From Kitasatospora sp. NBC_01250 (lineage in GTDB: Bacteria > Actinomycetota > Actinomycetes > Streptomycetales > Streptomycetaceae): DNA of 64,000 nt. This document shows positions 18,305-26,640 of this stretch, in pieces (position 1 is the stretch's first letter; each line of letters opens with the position of its first letter). A model generated the notes under the pieces. It was not told where the DNA came from and searched no databases. It saw only the letters and a program-made list of their open reading frames with translations. A program made the translations under genes and the position numbers. The stretch covers positions 7,998,001 through 8,062,000 of the forward strand of contig NZ_CP108476.1 of NCBI RefSeq assembly GCF_036226465.1, in the 5' to 3' direction.

Positions 18305-18934
18305 ATGACGGGTGAGATGTCGCCGGGCGGGCAGCGCCGGCCGGAACTGCGGGTGTCGTACGAGGAGCGCGACCGGGTGGCGGAGCTGCTGCGGGTCGCT
18401 GCCGGGGACGGTCGGCTGACGGCCGCGGAGCTGGACGAGCGACTGGAGCGCGCGCTGACCGCGCGTACCGGCAGCGAGCTCGCGGTGCTGGTCGACGACC
18501 TGCCCGTGGTGGTGGGTTCGACGGCGCCGGAGGTCAAGGACCTGGTGCGGATCGACTGCGACAGCGGCCACACCGAGCGGGTCGGCCGCTGGGTGGTGCC
18601 GCGGGCCTTCGACGTCACGGTGGCCAGCGGCAGCGTGAAGCTGGACTTCACCGAGGCGGTGATCACCCAGCCGGTGCTGCGGATCGAGGCCGAGGTGCGC
18701 AGCGGGTCGCTGGTCATCATCACCCGGCCCGGGATGATGGTGGACGTCGACGAGGTGAGCGTGGCCAGCGGCGCCGTCCAGGTCAAGCGCGCCCCGGGCG
18801 ACCAGGGGCCCACCACCCTGCGGGTGGAGATCTCCGGGTCGGTGCGCAGCGGCCACATCGTGGCGCGGCCGGCGCGCCGCGGCTTCTGGGCCTGGCTGCT
18901 GCGCCGCCCGCACCCCGGCACGACCGCGCGCTGA
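18305..18934 (+). CDS. DUF1707 SHOCT-like domain protein
   Basis: This 209-residue protein starts at ATG 18305. Residues about 13-65 (LRVSYEERDRVAELLRVAAG, GRLTAAELDERLERALTARTGSEL) are the DUF1707 domain common in actinobacteria. Residues about 75-190 form a beta-rich domain with repeats like VTVASGSVKLDFTEAVI and VSVASGAVQVKRAPG, resembling DUF4097-type beta-helix segments. It ends with a basic, tryptophan-rich tail (RRGFWAWLLRRPHP) that may touch the membrane. Function unknown. The stop codon lies inside a palindrome. Confidence 0.85.
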   Translation: MTGEMSPGGQRRPELRVSYEERDRVAELLRVAAGDGRLTAAELDERLERALTARTGSELAVLVDDLPVVVGSTAPEVKDLVRIDCDSGHTERVGRWVVPRAFDVTVASGSVKLDFTEAVITQPVLRIEAEVRSGSLVIITRPGMMVDVDEVSVASGAVQVKRAPGDQGPTTLRVEISGSVRSGHIVARPARRGFWAWLLRRPHPGTTAR

Positions 18935-18945
18935 CGCAGCGTCAG
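18931..18945. terminator. Palindrome CTGACGCAGCGTCAG between convergent genes
   Basis: The 7-bp arms flank a single A. The site begins at the stop of the DUF1707 gene and precedes the end of the M20 gene. The same 15 bases recur at 46178-46192, also between convergent genes, suggesting a reused terminator. Confidence 0.55.
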
Positions 18946-18952
18946 CTACCGC

Positions 18953-20218
18953 TCAGTCGCCCGGCCCCAGCGCGGCGGTGGCCGCGCTGACCAGGGCGGT
19001 GATGCCGGTCTGCAGGGTGAGCCGGACGCTGGGGCGGAACTCGGGGGAGTGGTTGGGCGGCAGGGCGGCCATCTTCTCCGCCGGGCCGCTGCCCGGGGCT
19101 TGGGCCCACTGGCGCGCGCCGACCATGCCGAGCATCCAGTAGGCGGTCCGGATGCCGCGCACCCCGTGCAGGTCGACGCCGGCCTCGCCGAAGAGCGGGA
19201 AGTCCTCGGTGGCCAGCGCCGGCGGCCACTGGGCCACCCGGGCGGTGCCGAAGGCATTCTGGTGCGCGGCCCGCACCGCCTCGGTCAGGGCGGGGTCGGG
19301 CAGGTTGACCCCGGAGCGGGAGAGCTCCTCGACGCTGGGCTCGCGCGGGCAGCCGGAGGCCGCCGCCTCGCCGCGCGCCACCCGGACCACGGCCGCGCCG
19401 ACCCGGTCCAGCACCTGCTCGGAGAAGCCCCGCACGGTCACCGTCAGGGTGGCCCGGTCGGGGATCACGTTGCCCCCGCTGCCCGCCTCCAGCGAGCCGA
19501 CCGTCACCACCACCTGCTCCGCGGGGCTGGTCTCCTGCGCCACGACGGCCTGCAGCCGCAGCACCACGGCGGCTGCCGCGACCACCGGGTCCACCGCCAG
19601 GTGCGGGGCGGCCGCGTGGCCGCCCCGGCCGTGGATCACCAGCCGCAGGGTCCGGCTGCCCGCCGTGACCGGGCCGAACGCGTGGGCCACCAGGCCGGCC
19701 GGCAGCGGGGCGGTGTGCTGGGCGAGGACCACCTGGGGCGGCTCGAAGCGCTGGTAGAGGCCGTCGCCCAGCATTGCCGCCGCGCCCCGCAGGGTCTCCT
19801 CGGCCGGCTGGCCGACCACCAGGACGGTGCCGCGCCACCGGTCGCGGGCCCGGGCCAGCGCGGCTGCCGCACCGGCCGCGCAGGCGAGGTGCACGTCATG
19901 GCCGCAGGCGTGCATCACCGGGACCGTGCGCCCGTCGGCGGTGCGGGCGGTGGCGGTGCTGGCGTACGGCAGGCCGGTGCGCTCCTCGACGGGCAGCGCG
20001 TCGAGTTCGGCGCGCAGCAGCACCACCGGGCCGGGGCCGTTGCGCAGGGCGGCGACCACGCCGTGGCCGCCGACCCCCTGGACGACCTGGTAGCCGGTGC
20101 CGGTCAGCCAGTCGGCGAACCGGGCGGCGGTGCGCTGCTCGGCGCCGGACAGCTCGGGATCGCGGTGCAGTTCGAGGTAGAGCTCGGCGGCCCGGGTGAG
20201 GGCGCTGGTCGTCGTCAT
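18953..20218 (-). CDS. M20-family metallo-hydrolase (amidohydrolase/aminoacylase type)
   Basis: This 421-residue protein starts at ATG 20218. Dinuclear metal-site motifs are visible: LRAELDALPVEE (usual D-A-L-P), HACGHDVH, GQPAEETLRGA, the dimerisation-domain GRGGHAAAPHLAVDPV, and the C-terminal NHSPEF. These are the marks of M20D amidohydrolases that cleave N-acyl amino acids or small peptides. It is divergent from the RiPP precursor gene across a 177-base region that carries the SARP-like repeats. It could therefore be part of the cluster, for example acting on the leader or on an acylated product, or simply a neighbour. Confidence 0.9.
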   Translation of the reverse strand: MTTTSALTRAAELYLELHRDPELSGAEQRTAARFADWLTGTGYQVVQGVGGHGVVAALRNGPGPVVLLRAELDALPVEERTGLPYASTATARTADGRTVPVMHACGHDVHLACAAGAAAALARARDRWRGTVLVVGQPAEETLRGAAAMLGDGLYQRFEPPQVVLAQHTAPLPAGLVAHAFGPVTAGSRTLRLVIHGRGGHAAAPHLAVDPVVAAAAVVLRLQAVVAQETSPAEQVVVTVGSLEAGSGGNVIPDRATLTVTVRGFSEQVLDRVGAAVVRVARGEAAASGCPREPSVEELSRSGVNLPDPALTEAVRAAHQNAFGTARVAQWPPALATEDFPLFGEAGVDLHGVRGIRTAYWMLGMVGARQWAQAPGSGPAEKMAALPPNHSPEFRPSVRLTLQTGITALVSAATAALGPGD

Positions 20219-20270
20219 GGGGTCTCTCCTGTCCTCGGGGTGAACGGGTCGGCGGTGGGTGGTCAGTGGA

Positions 20271-20316
20271 GTGCCAGCGGATGGCAGCCGGAGGTGCCAG
20301 CGGCGCGGCGTAGAAA
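20271..20316 (+). promoter_or_regulatory. Putative SARP-controlled promoter of the RiPP precursor
   Basis: GTGCCAGCGG at 20271-20280 and again at 20294-20303 flank a related TGGCAGCCGG at 20282-20291, making three same-direction repeats about 11-12 bases apart. Seven bases after the last repeat is TAGAAA (20311-20316), a -10-like hexamer. SARP activators are known to bind direct repeats of about 11-bp periodicity lying close upstream of the -10. The only SARP nearby is encoded at the head of the biosynthetic operon (35465-36736), so it is the likely activator. Confidence 0.55.
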
Positions 20317-20395
20317 GGGTGGTGCGGGATGGTGGGTACCTGTTCGAGGGGACCGCGATCCCGGCCCGTCCCCACTGCCGTACGAAGGAGTCCCC

Positions 20396-20578
20396 ATGGC
20401 TGCCCCGCAGAACAACTCCCTCGCCTCCCTGGCCGAGGAGATCCTGAACCTGGAGTCGGAGACCTTCGAGATCAGCGACTACTCGGACACCAGCGAGGTC
20501 ATGCTCGGCTCGTCGACCAGCTGCTCCAGCACCAGCACCTGCTCCAGCACCACCAGCACCACCAGCTGCACCGCCTGA
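20396..20578 (+). CDS. RiPP precursor peptide with thiopeptide-like leader
   Basis: This 60-residue peptide starts at ATG 20396, five bases after GAAGGAG. The leader (about 1-38) is acidic, and its ETFEISDYSD (residues 22-31) resembles the LEISDY/LEISEF word of thiopeptide leaders such as thiostrepton and nosiheptide. From residue 39 on, 21 of 22 residues are Ser, Thr or Cys (10 Ser, 8 Thr, Cys at 43, 49 and 58), and the last is Ala. CSST occurs twice, encoded by an exact 12-bp repeat. Nearly every core residue is therefore a substrate for azoline formation or dehydration by the enzymes encoded opposite. The exact leader cleavage site is not known; the GS at 38-39 is one candidate. The gene is convergent with the biosynthetic operon and ends at a strong hairpin. 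Confidence 0.9.
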   Translation: MAAPQNNSLASLAEEILNLESETFEISDYSDTSEVMLGSSTSCSSTSTCSSTTSTTSCTA

Positions 20579-20597
20579 TCCAGCGCCACCGCCCCGG

Positions 20598-20631
20598 CGG
20601 CCCCCCGGTACGAGCAGCGGCCGGGGGGCCG
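20598..20631. terminator. Bidirectional terminator between precursor and YcaO gene
   Basis: CGGCCCCCCGG (20598-20608) pairs perfectly with CCGGGGGGCCG (20621-20631) around a 12-base loop. It separates the precursor transcript from the convergent 16-kb operon. Confidence 0.8.
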
Positions 20632-20653
20632 TCGGCGTCCGCGCACCCGCTCG

Positions 20654-22594
20654 TCATGGGAACGGGTGCGGCACCAGGCGCAGTTCGTCCTCGGTGAGGT
20701 CCCGCTCCCGCAGCCCGCCGCGCCGCAGCGCGGTGCGCAGCCGGGGCAGCCGCAGGGCGCGCTGGCGCGACCAGCCGAAGTCGATCGGCAGCAGGCCGGG
20801 CACCAGGGTGCAGACGGTGCGCAGGCCCAGCCGCCGCTGCTCGGGCGTGGTCTGGTCGACCGCGATCACGTCGAAGCCGGCCCGGACCAGTTCGTCGCGG
20901 CAGTGCAGCAGGTCGTCCAGCAGATCACCGGAGTCCGGGCGCTGCTTCAGCCAGCCCTGGTAGGTCTGTTCCGGGTCGAGCAGCGCGCTGGGGCGCAGGT
21001 AGCTCCCGGCGTGCTCGGCCATCTCGGGCAGCCCGAACAGGGCGGCGTGGTCGGGCAGTCGACGCACCAGCTCGAAGTCCTCGGCCATCGCGGCGAGTTC
21101 CGCCGGCCGCGCGCTCACCTGGCCCGGCAGGTGCGGGATGTAGGTGAGGATCTCGCAGACGGCGGACTCCACGGTGGCCGCCGGGTCGAACCCGGCCGAG
21201 GCCGCGAACGCCAGCGTGCCGTGGCCGCCGTCCTCGCGGACCGCGAGTGCGGTGACCACCGGGACGCTCAGGTCCACCCGGTTGTCGAAGGCGCGCACCC
21301 GGTAGCCCTGCAGCGCGGCCCGGTCCACCATCGCCCGCAGCGCCGCGCCCGGGTGCCGGTCCAGGTCGATCTCGGGCAGCGCGGCGTTGCCGTACCAGCC
21401 GAGCAGGAAGGCGTCCCGCTCGACGAGTTCGAGCAGGCCGAAGAGGATCGCCTCCTCCAGGCAGCTGCCGATCGCGCAGCCGTTGGAGCACTCGAAGACG
21501 AAGTTGTCGGCGGCCACCCCGGCGCTGTAGTAGCAGAGCCGGGCCGGGACCAGGATCGGGCGCTCGTCGCGCAGTGAATAGCCCTGGACCCAGGGGATCG
21601 GCCGGTCGGGGTCGAAGGGGCTGAGCATCGGGTCGTCCCGGTAGGTCCGCTCGGCGTAGAGCCCGCAGTCGCGCGGGTCGAGCGCGGCGCCCACCAGGTT
21701 GCGGTAGGCCTCGGTCAGCGGCGGCGCGGTGCGGCGGCGATGGGTGCCCGCGTACCGCTCCAGGCCCTCCAGGAAGGCGAGGTCGCGGCTGGCGGCGAAG
21801 GAGTTGGCCTGGCCGCTCCAGGTGACGTCGGTGAGCCCGGCGTAGCCGCGCATGAAGACGCTGCCCGCCACCGGCGCGGTGGTCGGCGAGGTGACGTCGG
21901 ACCAGGTGCCCGCGCCGAGCACGCCGCAGACCGGGTTGGCCAGCGCCAGGGCGGGCAGCGGGTAGCCGCCCGCCGGGCGCAGCCGGTACTCCTGCTGCGC
22001 CGGCTTGGGACGCGCGACCAGCGGCAGCACCGGCCCCTCCCCGGCCTGCCCGGCGCCGGTGGCCGCGCAGGCCGGGCAGAGCGGTTCGGCCAGCAGCGGC
22101 ACCGTCTGCACCCGCAGGGTCTCCAGGTCGAGCCGGCTGACCTGCGGCAGCTCGCCGTCCGGACCGGTGCCCGGTGGCCGTGCGCCGTCCGTGAGCCGGT
22201 GGAGCGCCCAGACGGCGTCCAGCGCGTACTCGGTCAGCCGCGGCCAGCCGGGGTCCACCACGGTGAGCGCCGATCCGCTCTCCAGCGCCTCCCGCTCGGT
22301 GCGGCTGCGCAGCCGCTGCCAGCGCATCGCCAGGCAGCAGCCGCAGGCGCTCGGTGCCGCGGGCGAGCCGCCCCAGGGCCCGATCAGCACGGCCCCCGAG
22401 CCCAGGTGCACGGTGGCGCCGGCCCGGTGCCGGGCCGCCTCGCCCGGCTCGGGGCGCAGCAGGTCGACGCCGCCCAGCGCGGCCACCCGCGGGGCGGGCC
22501 GGTCCTCGGCCGCGGCCCGCTCGGCCAGCCGGCGCTCCAGCAGGGCGCGGGCAGCCTCGAAGGGCAGGCCGTCGTGAGGCTGATGGATGGTCAT
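20654..22594 (-). CDS. YcaO cyclodehydratase 1 (azoline-forming)
   Basis: This 646-residue protein starts at ATG 22594, overlapping the ABC permease stop by ATGA. The ATP/Mg site of YcaO enzymes is visible in FLEGLERYAG (about residue 283) and in SNGCAIGSCLEEA with LELVERDAF (about 375-400). The N-terminal half has CGCC and CPAC pairs, a probable structural zinc site. The C-terminus is PHPFP, the Pro-rich tail found in azoline-forming YcaOs. These enzymes phosphorylate the amide to turn Cys, Ser or Thr into thiazoline or oxazoline, guided by a leader-binding F protein. It is the last gene of the operon and a paralogue of the second YcaO at 31165-33204; each may serve different residues. Confidence 0.92.
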   Translation of the reverse strand: MTIHQPHDGLPFEAARALLERRLAERAAAEDRPAPRVAALGGVDLLRPEPGEAARHRAGATVHLGSGAVLIGPWGGSPAAPSACGCCLAMRWQRLRSRTEREALESGSALTVVDPGWPRLTEYALDAVWALHRLTDGARPPGTGPDGELPQVSRLDLETLRVQTVPLLAEPLCPACAATGAGQAGEGPVLPLVARPKPAQQEYRLRPAGGYPLPALALANPVCGVLGAGTWSDVTSPTTAPVAGSVFMRGYAGLTDVTWSGQANSFAASRDLAFLEGLERYAGTHRRRTAPPLTEAYRNLVGAALDPRDCGLYAERTYRDDPMLSPFDPDRPIPWVQGYSLRDERPILVPARLCYYSAGVAADNFVFECSNGCAIGSCLEEAILFGLLELVERDAFLLGWYGNAALPEIDLDRHPGAALRAMVDRAALQGYRVRAFDNRVDLSVPVVTALAVREDGGHGTLAFAASAGFDPAATVESAVCEILTYIPHLPGQVSARPAELAAMAEDFELVRRLPDHAALFGLPEMAEHAGSYLRPSALLDPEQTYQGWLKQRPDSGDLLDDLLHCRDELVRAGFDVIAVDQTTPEQRRLGLRTVCTLVPGLLPIDFGWSRQRALRLPRLRTALRRGGLRERDLTEDELRLVPHPFP

Positions 22595-23336
22595 GACTGG
22601 TTGCTCCAGCGGAAGAAGCGCCCGGCCGCCAGCGCGAAGAGCAGCGCGAAGCCCAGCAGCGCCAGGCAGTCCAGCGCCGGGACGCCCGACCCGCCGCGCC
22701 CGGCGAAGGCGTCGGTGACGCCCTCGTCGAAGTAGCGCAGCGGCAGCGCCCGGGAGAGCGTGCGCAGCCAGCTCGGCATCAGGTCGATCGGGTAGAACGC
22801 GCCGGACAGGAACGCCATCGGCACCATCACGCAGTTGGCGACCGCGGCCACCGCCTCCGGCGTGCTGGCGAGGGTGCCCACCACCAGGCCGAGCGCGGCG
22901 AAGGCCGTGATGCCGAAGAGCAGCACCGGCAGCGCCAGCGGCCAGTGGCCGGTGACGCGCAGGCCGAAGGCGGCCAGCGCGACGGCCGCGAACAGGGCCG
23001 CCTGGATCAGCCCGGTGCCCACCGCCACCAGGTAGCGGGCGCCGAGCACCGAGCCCAGCGGGGTGGGGGTGCGCCAGATCAGGCGCAGCAGGTCGTCGCG
23101 CCGCCAGTGCATCAGGGTGAAGGCGACGCCGAACAGGGCGGCGTTGCCGATCCCCCAGGAGAGCACCCCGGGCGCGATGTAGTTGATGTACGACAGGCCG
23201 CCGTTGACCGACTGCCCGTGGAAGATCAGCCCGAAGACGACCAGGAAGAGCAGCGGGAAGGCGAAGGTGAAGATCACCGAGGTGCGGTCCCGCAGGTAGG
23301 CCAGGTAGCTGGCCCGGGTGACGGCGAGGTAGGCGT

Positions 23337-23340
<4 letters not shown>
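22591..23340 (-). CDS. ABC-2 type transporter permease
   Basis: This 249-residue protein starts at GTG 23340, sharing GTGA with the ATPase stop. It has six hydrophobic segments: near 20-40 (FTFAFPLLFLVVFGLIF), 55-80, 100-130, 135-160 (LPVLLFGITAFAALGLVVGTLA), 165-190 and 220-245, matching the ABC-2 fold with the C-terminal FLSGAFYPIDLMPSWLRTLS signature. With the ATPase it probably exports the mature peptide and gives self-protection. It is translationally coupled on both sides. Confidence 0.9.
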
Positions 23341-24260
<920 letters not shown>

Positions 24261-24294
24261 CGTCACTCTCTCTGTTGCTCGCCGTGGTGCTGCT

Positions 24295-24348
24295 GCTCGC
24301 TGTCGTGCTGTCGCTTGCCGTCGTGCTGTCGCTCGCTGTCGTGCTTGC
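24295..24348 (-). repeat. 18-bp minisatellite (three copies)
   Basis: Copies lie at 24295-24312, 24313-24330 and 24331-24348, with a few differences. The array sits between the M50 stop and the ABC ATPase start. If the upstream start at 24362 is used it encodes six-residue repeats. Confidence 0.8.
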
Positions 24349-24361
24349 TCGTCCGCCGGCA

Positions 24362-25591
24362 TCAGGTCGCCTGCCGCTTGCGGTGGGTGCGCAGGACCAG
24401 GCCGCCGGCCCACAGCGCCAGCGCGAGGGCCACCACCAGCAGCGGTGCGAGGCCGGCCACCGGCGCCCAGCCGGCCGGCAGCAGCCGGCGGGCCAGTGGC
24501 CCCAGCGCGGCGAGCGCGGTGGCCGCCAGCGCGGCGCAGCCGAGCGCGTAGCCGCCGTAGACCAGTCGCAGGCGCCGGGGGTAGCCGCTGGTCCCCGGAC
24601 CGCGGCGCACCGCCGAGCGGGCCAGCAGGGCGACGAACCGGCGGCTCTCGGTGGCGAGTTGGAGGCAGTCCAGGGCGTAGCCGAGGGCCTGGTAGCCGTC
24701 CAGCGGCGGCAGCGGGACCAGGTTGGCGAAGGCCAGCACCGCGCCGAGCAGCAGCAGGCCGCCGATGAACGGCCGGGCCTGGGCGTGCGCGGGCAGCAGG
24801 TTCCAGGCGAGGTACCAGGGCAGCAGGAAGACCAGGTTGACCAGCGCGCCGGCGCAGGCGGTGGCGATCTGCTGGCGGCGCCGGGCGAAGAACTGGACGT
24901 CCTCCACCTCGCAGTACAGGTAGGTCGCCGGCAGCCGCCAGCGCAGGCCGATCTCGGTGATCCGGCCGCCGAACGCCCGGCCGACCAGGCCGTGCCCGAG
25001 CTCGTGCAGGGCCAGGCTCACCCAGAGCAGGGTGCCGACGGCGAACAGCGCCACCGGCTGGTGGAACAGCTGCCCGGTGTCCCGCAGCAGCGCGCCGGAC
25101 TGTGCGGCCAGGCCGGTCAGCAGCGCGGCCACCAGGGTGAACAGGGCGGTTAGGAACCAGCGCCGGCGCAGCAGGCCGGTGGCCGCGTGCAGCCGGTCGA
25201 GCAGCGCAGGCGCGTCGGCGACCATCCGCACCCGGCCCGCCAGCACGGTGGAGCGGGCCGGCTCGGACGGCCGCCCGGCGGCCTCGGGGCCCGGCGCCGG
25301 GGCGGTGCCGAGCAGGCCGCGGCTGTGCAGCAGGCCCAGCAGCTGCTGCCACTGCGGCTCGCCGAGCCGCGCCCGGAACTGCCGCGCGTACTCCTCGCCG
25401 ACCTCGGCCAGCGACCGGCTGCCGTCCAGCCGGCTGATGATGAAGTGCTCCTTGGTGCCGACCGTCAGACGACGGCCGCTGACCGGGTCCTTGAGCAGGT
25501 GCACCGGCGTGGTGCCGCGCAGCAGCGGGCGGCTGATCCGGATCTCCGGGCGGATCCGCGGTCGCAGGTCGAGCAGTTGACGCTCCGTCAT
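24362..25591 (-). CDS. M50-type membrane zinc metalloprotease with PqqD/RRE-like N-terminal domain
   Basis: This 409-residue protein starts at ATG 25591, sharing ATGA with the elimination-protein stop. Residues about 8-95 (PRIRPEIRISRPLLRG, HLLKDPVSGRRLTVG, RLDGSRSLAEVGEEY, LLGLLHSRGLLG) have the winged-helix pattern of PqqD-like domains, the family to which RiPP leader-recognition elements belong. Then come six to seven membrane helices with LALHELGHGLVGRAFGG (the HExxH zinc motif, about residue 195) and NLVPLPPLDGYQAL (third ligand Asp, about 287), as in site-2 proteases. Its position inside the operon makes it the best candidate for leader removal during or after export. Confidence 0.85.
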   Translation of the reverse strand: MTERQLLDLRPRIRPEIRISRPLLRGTTPVHLLKDPVSGRRLTVGTKEHFIISRLDGSRSLAEVGEEYARQFRARLGEPQWQQLLGLLHSRGLLGTAPAPGPEAAGRPSEPARSTVLAGRVRMVADAPALLDRLHAATGLLRRRWFLTALFTLVAALLTGLAAQSGALLRDTGQLFHQPVALFAVGTLLWVSLALHELGHGLVGRAFGGRITEIGLRWRLPATYLYCEVEDVQFFARRRQQIATACAGALVNLVFLLPWYLAWNLLPAHAQARPFIGGLLLLGAVLAFANLVPLPPLDGYQALGYALDCLQLATESRRFVALLARSAVRRGPGTSGYPRRLRLVYGGYALGCAALAATALAALGPLARRLLPAGWAPVAGLAPLLVVALALALWAGGLVLRTHRKRQAT

Positions 25592-26640
25592 GAACTCACC
25601 GCGGCCCGCGGTTCGCGCAGCGCGCGGGCCAGCACGTAGGAGAGGTAGGCCTCGTCGCGCACGGTCACCGAGAGCCGGTTGTTGGTCATGTGGGCGTAGG
25701 GGGAGAGCAGCATCGGCAGCGCCTGGGCGAGATCGGTCACCGGCAGGTCGCGGGTGCCGTCCCAGGAGCGGAAGACCAGCTCGCCGCGCTCGGCCAGGGC
25801 CGCGGCCCGGGCGCGCAGTTGGAGGCAGTGCTCCGCCCAGTCGCGCAGCAGGGTGGGCAGGCGCTCGGGCACGCCGGCGCCGATGGCCGCGCGGATGGTG
25901 TGGAACCGGTCCGCCAGCGCCTCGCCGGTGCTGCCGTAGGCGCGGTCGTAGCCCTGCTGCGCGGTGAAGTTGGTGCCCTCGAACGCCCCGTTCCAGAAGG
26001 CGTGGTAGCGGTCCAGGAAGGCCAGCAGCTGCTCCTGGTCGGGCAGGAAGCAGGCCGACATGGTCATCATCAGCTGCGCGGCCAGCCCCAGCACCACGGT
26101 GCGCAGGTGCAGGTTCATGGTGCGGGCGGCCTCGATGACCAGGTCGCTGGAGCGCTGGAAGTGCCACTCGGCGAGCGCCACTCCGGCCGGGCCGCCGTAC
26201 TTGCCGTACTCCGGCTCGTACGGTTCGGCGCTGAAGGTGTTGTTCTCGCGCAGCCGCATCCGCCCGTCCGGACCGAGCAGGCGTTCGCGGTCCTCCTCGC
26301 GGTACTCCAGCTCGAAGAGGGTGTTGTAGAGCTCGGCGAAGAAGCTGTCCTTCACCTCGTAGAGGGCGGGGCGGCGGCGCAGGAAGGCCGCGATCGCCGC
26401 CTCGGCGCGCTCGGTCACCTCGCCGGCCGCCGCGGGGGTGGCAGGGCGCAGCCGCAGCCGCAGGTGCGGACCCTCCAGCCAGTAGTTGATGAAGAAGTAC
26501 CCGGCGAGCAGGCCCTGTTCGGTCAGCTCCTCGACCAGCGGGCGCACGCACTGGAGCAGCAGCGGGCGCGGGCTGGCGGCGTAGAAGATGTGGAAGGCCT
26601 GCCAGTCGCCGGGGGCGCCTCCGGCGGGGTGGTCAGCCAT
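25588..26640 (-). CDS. Lantibiotic dehydratase C-terminal-type elimination protein (SpaB_C)
   Basis: This 350-residue protein starts at ATG 26640, overlapping the previous stop by 8 bases. It corresponds to the discrete elimination domain of split LanB enzymes (TbtC-like). Key words are FHIFYAASPRPLLLQCVRP, FFINYWLEGPHLRLRLR (basic patch, about 50-66), YEPEYGKYGGPAG (about 142, as in the NisB ERYGG region) and YAHMTNNRLSV (about 320, with His and Arg). It would remove glutamate from glutamylated Ser/Thr to give dehydroalanine/dehydrobutyrine. The pyridine synthases of thiopeptides share this fold, but no second copy is present, and the retained elimination-type residues favour the elimination role. 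Confidence 0.87.
   Translation of the reverse strand: MADHPAGGAPGDWQAFHIFYAASPRPLLLQCVRPLVEELTEQGLLAGYFFINYWLEGPHLRLRLRPATPAAAGEVTERAEAAIAAFLRRRPALYEVKDSFFAELYNTLFELEYREEDRERLLGPDGRMRLRENNTFSAEPYEPEYGKYGGPAGVALAEWHFQRSSDLVIEAARTMNLHLRTVVLGLAAQLMMTMSACFLPDQEQLLAFLDRYHAFWNGAFEGTNFTAQQGYDRAYGSTGEALADRFHTIRAAIGAGVPERLPTLLRDWAEHCLQLRARAAALAERGELVFRSWDGTRDLPVTDLAQALPMLLSPYAHMTNNRLSVTVRDEAYLSYVLARALREPRAAVSS

Noticed and set aside
20396..20578. Precursor as a classical pyridine-containing thiopeptide
   Set aside because: The leader fits, but the window has only one SpaB_C protein and it has elimination-type residues; a [4+2] enzyme is not visible.
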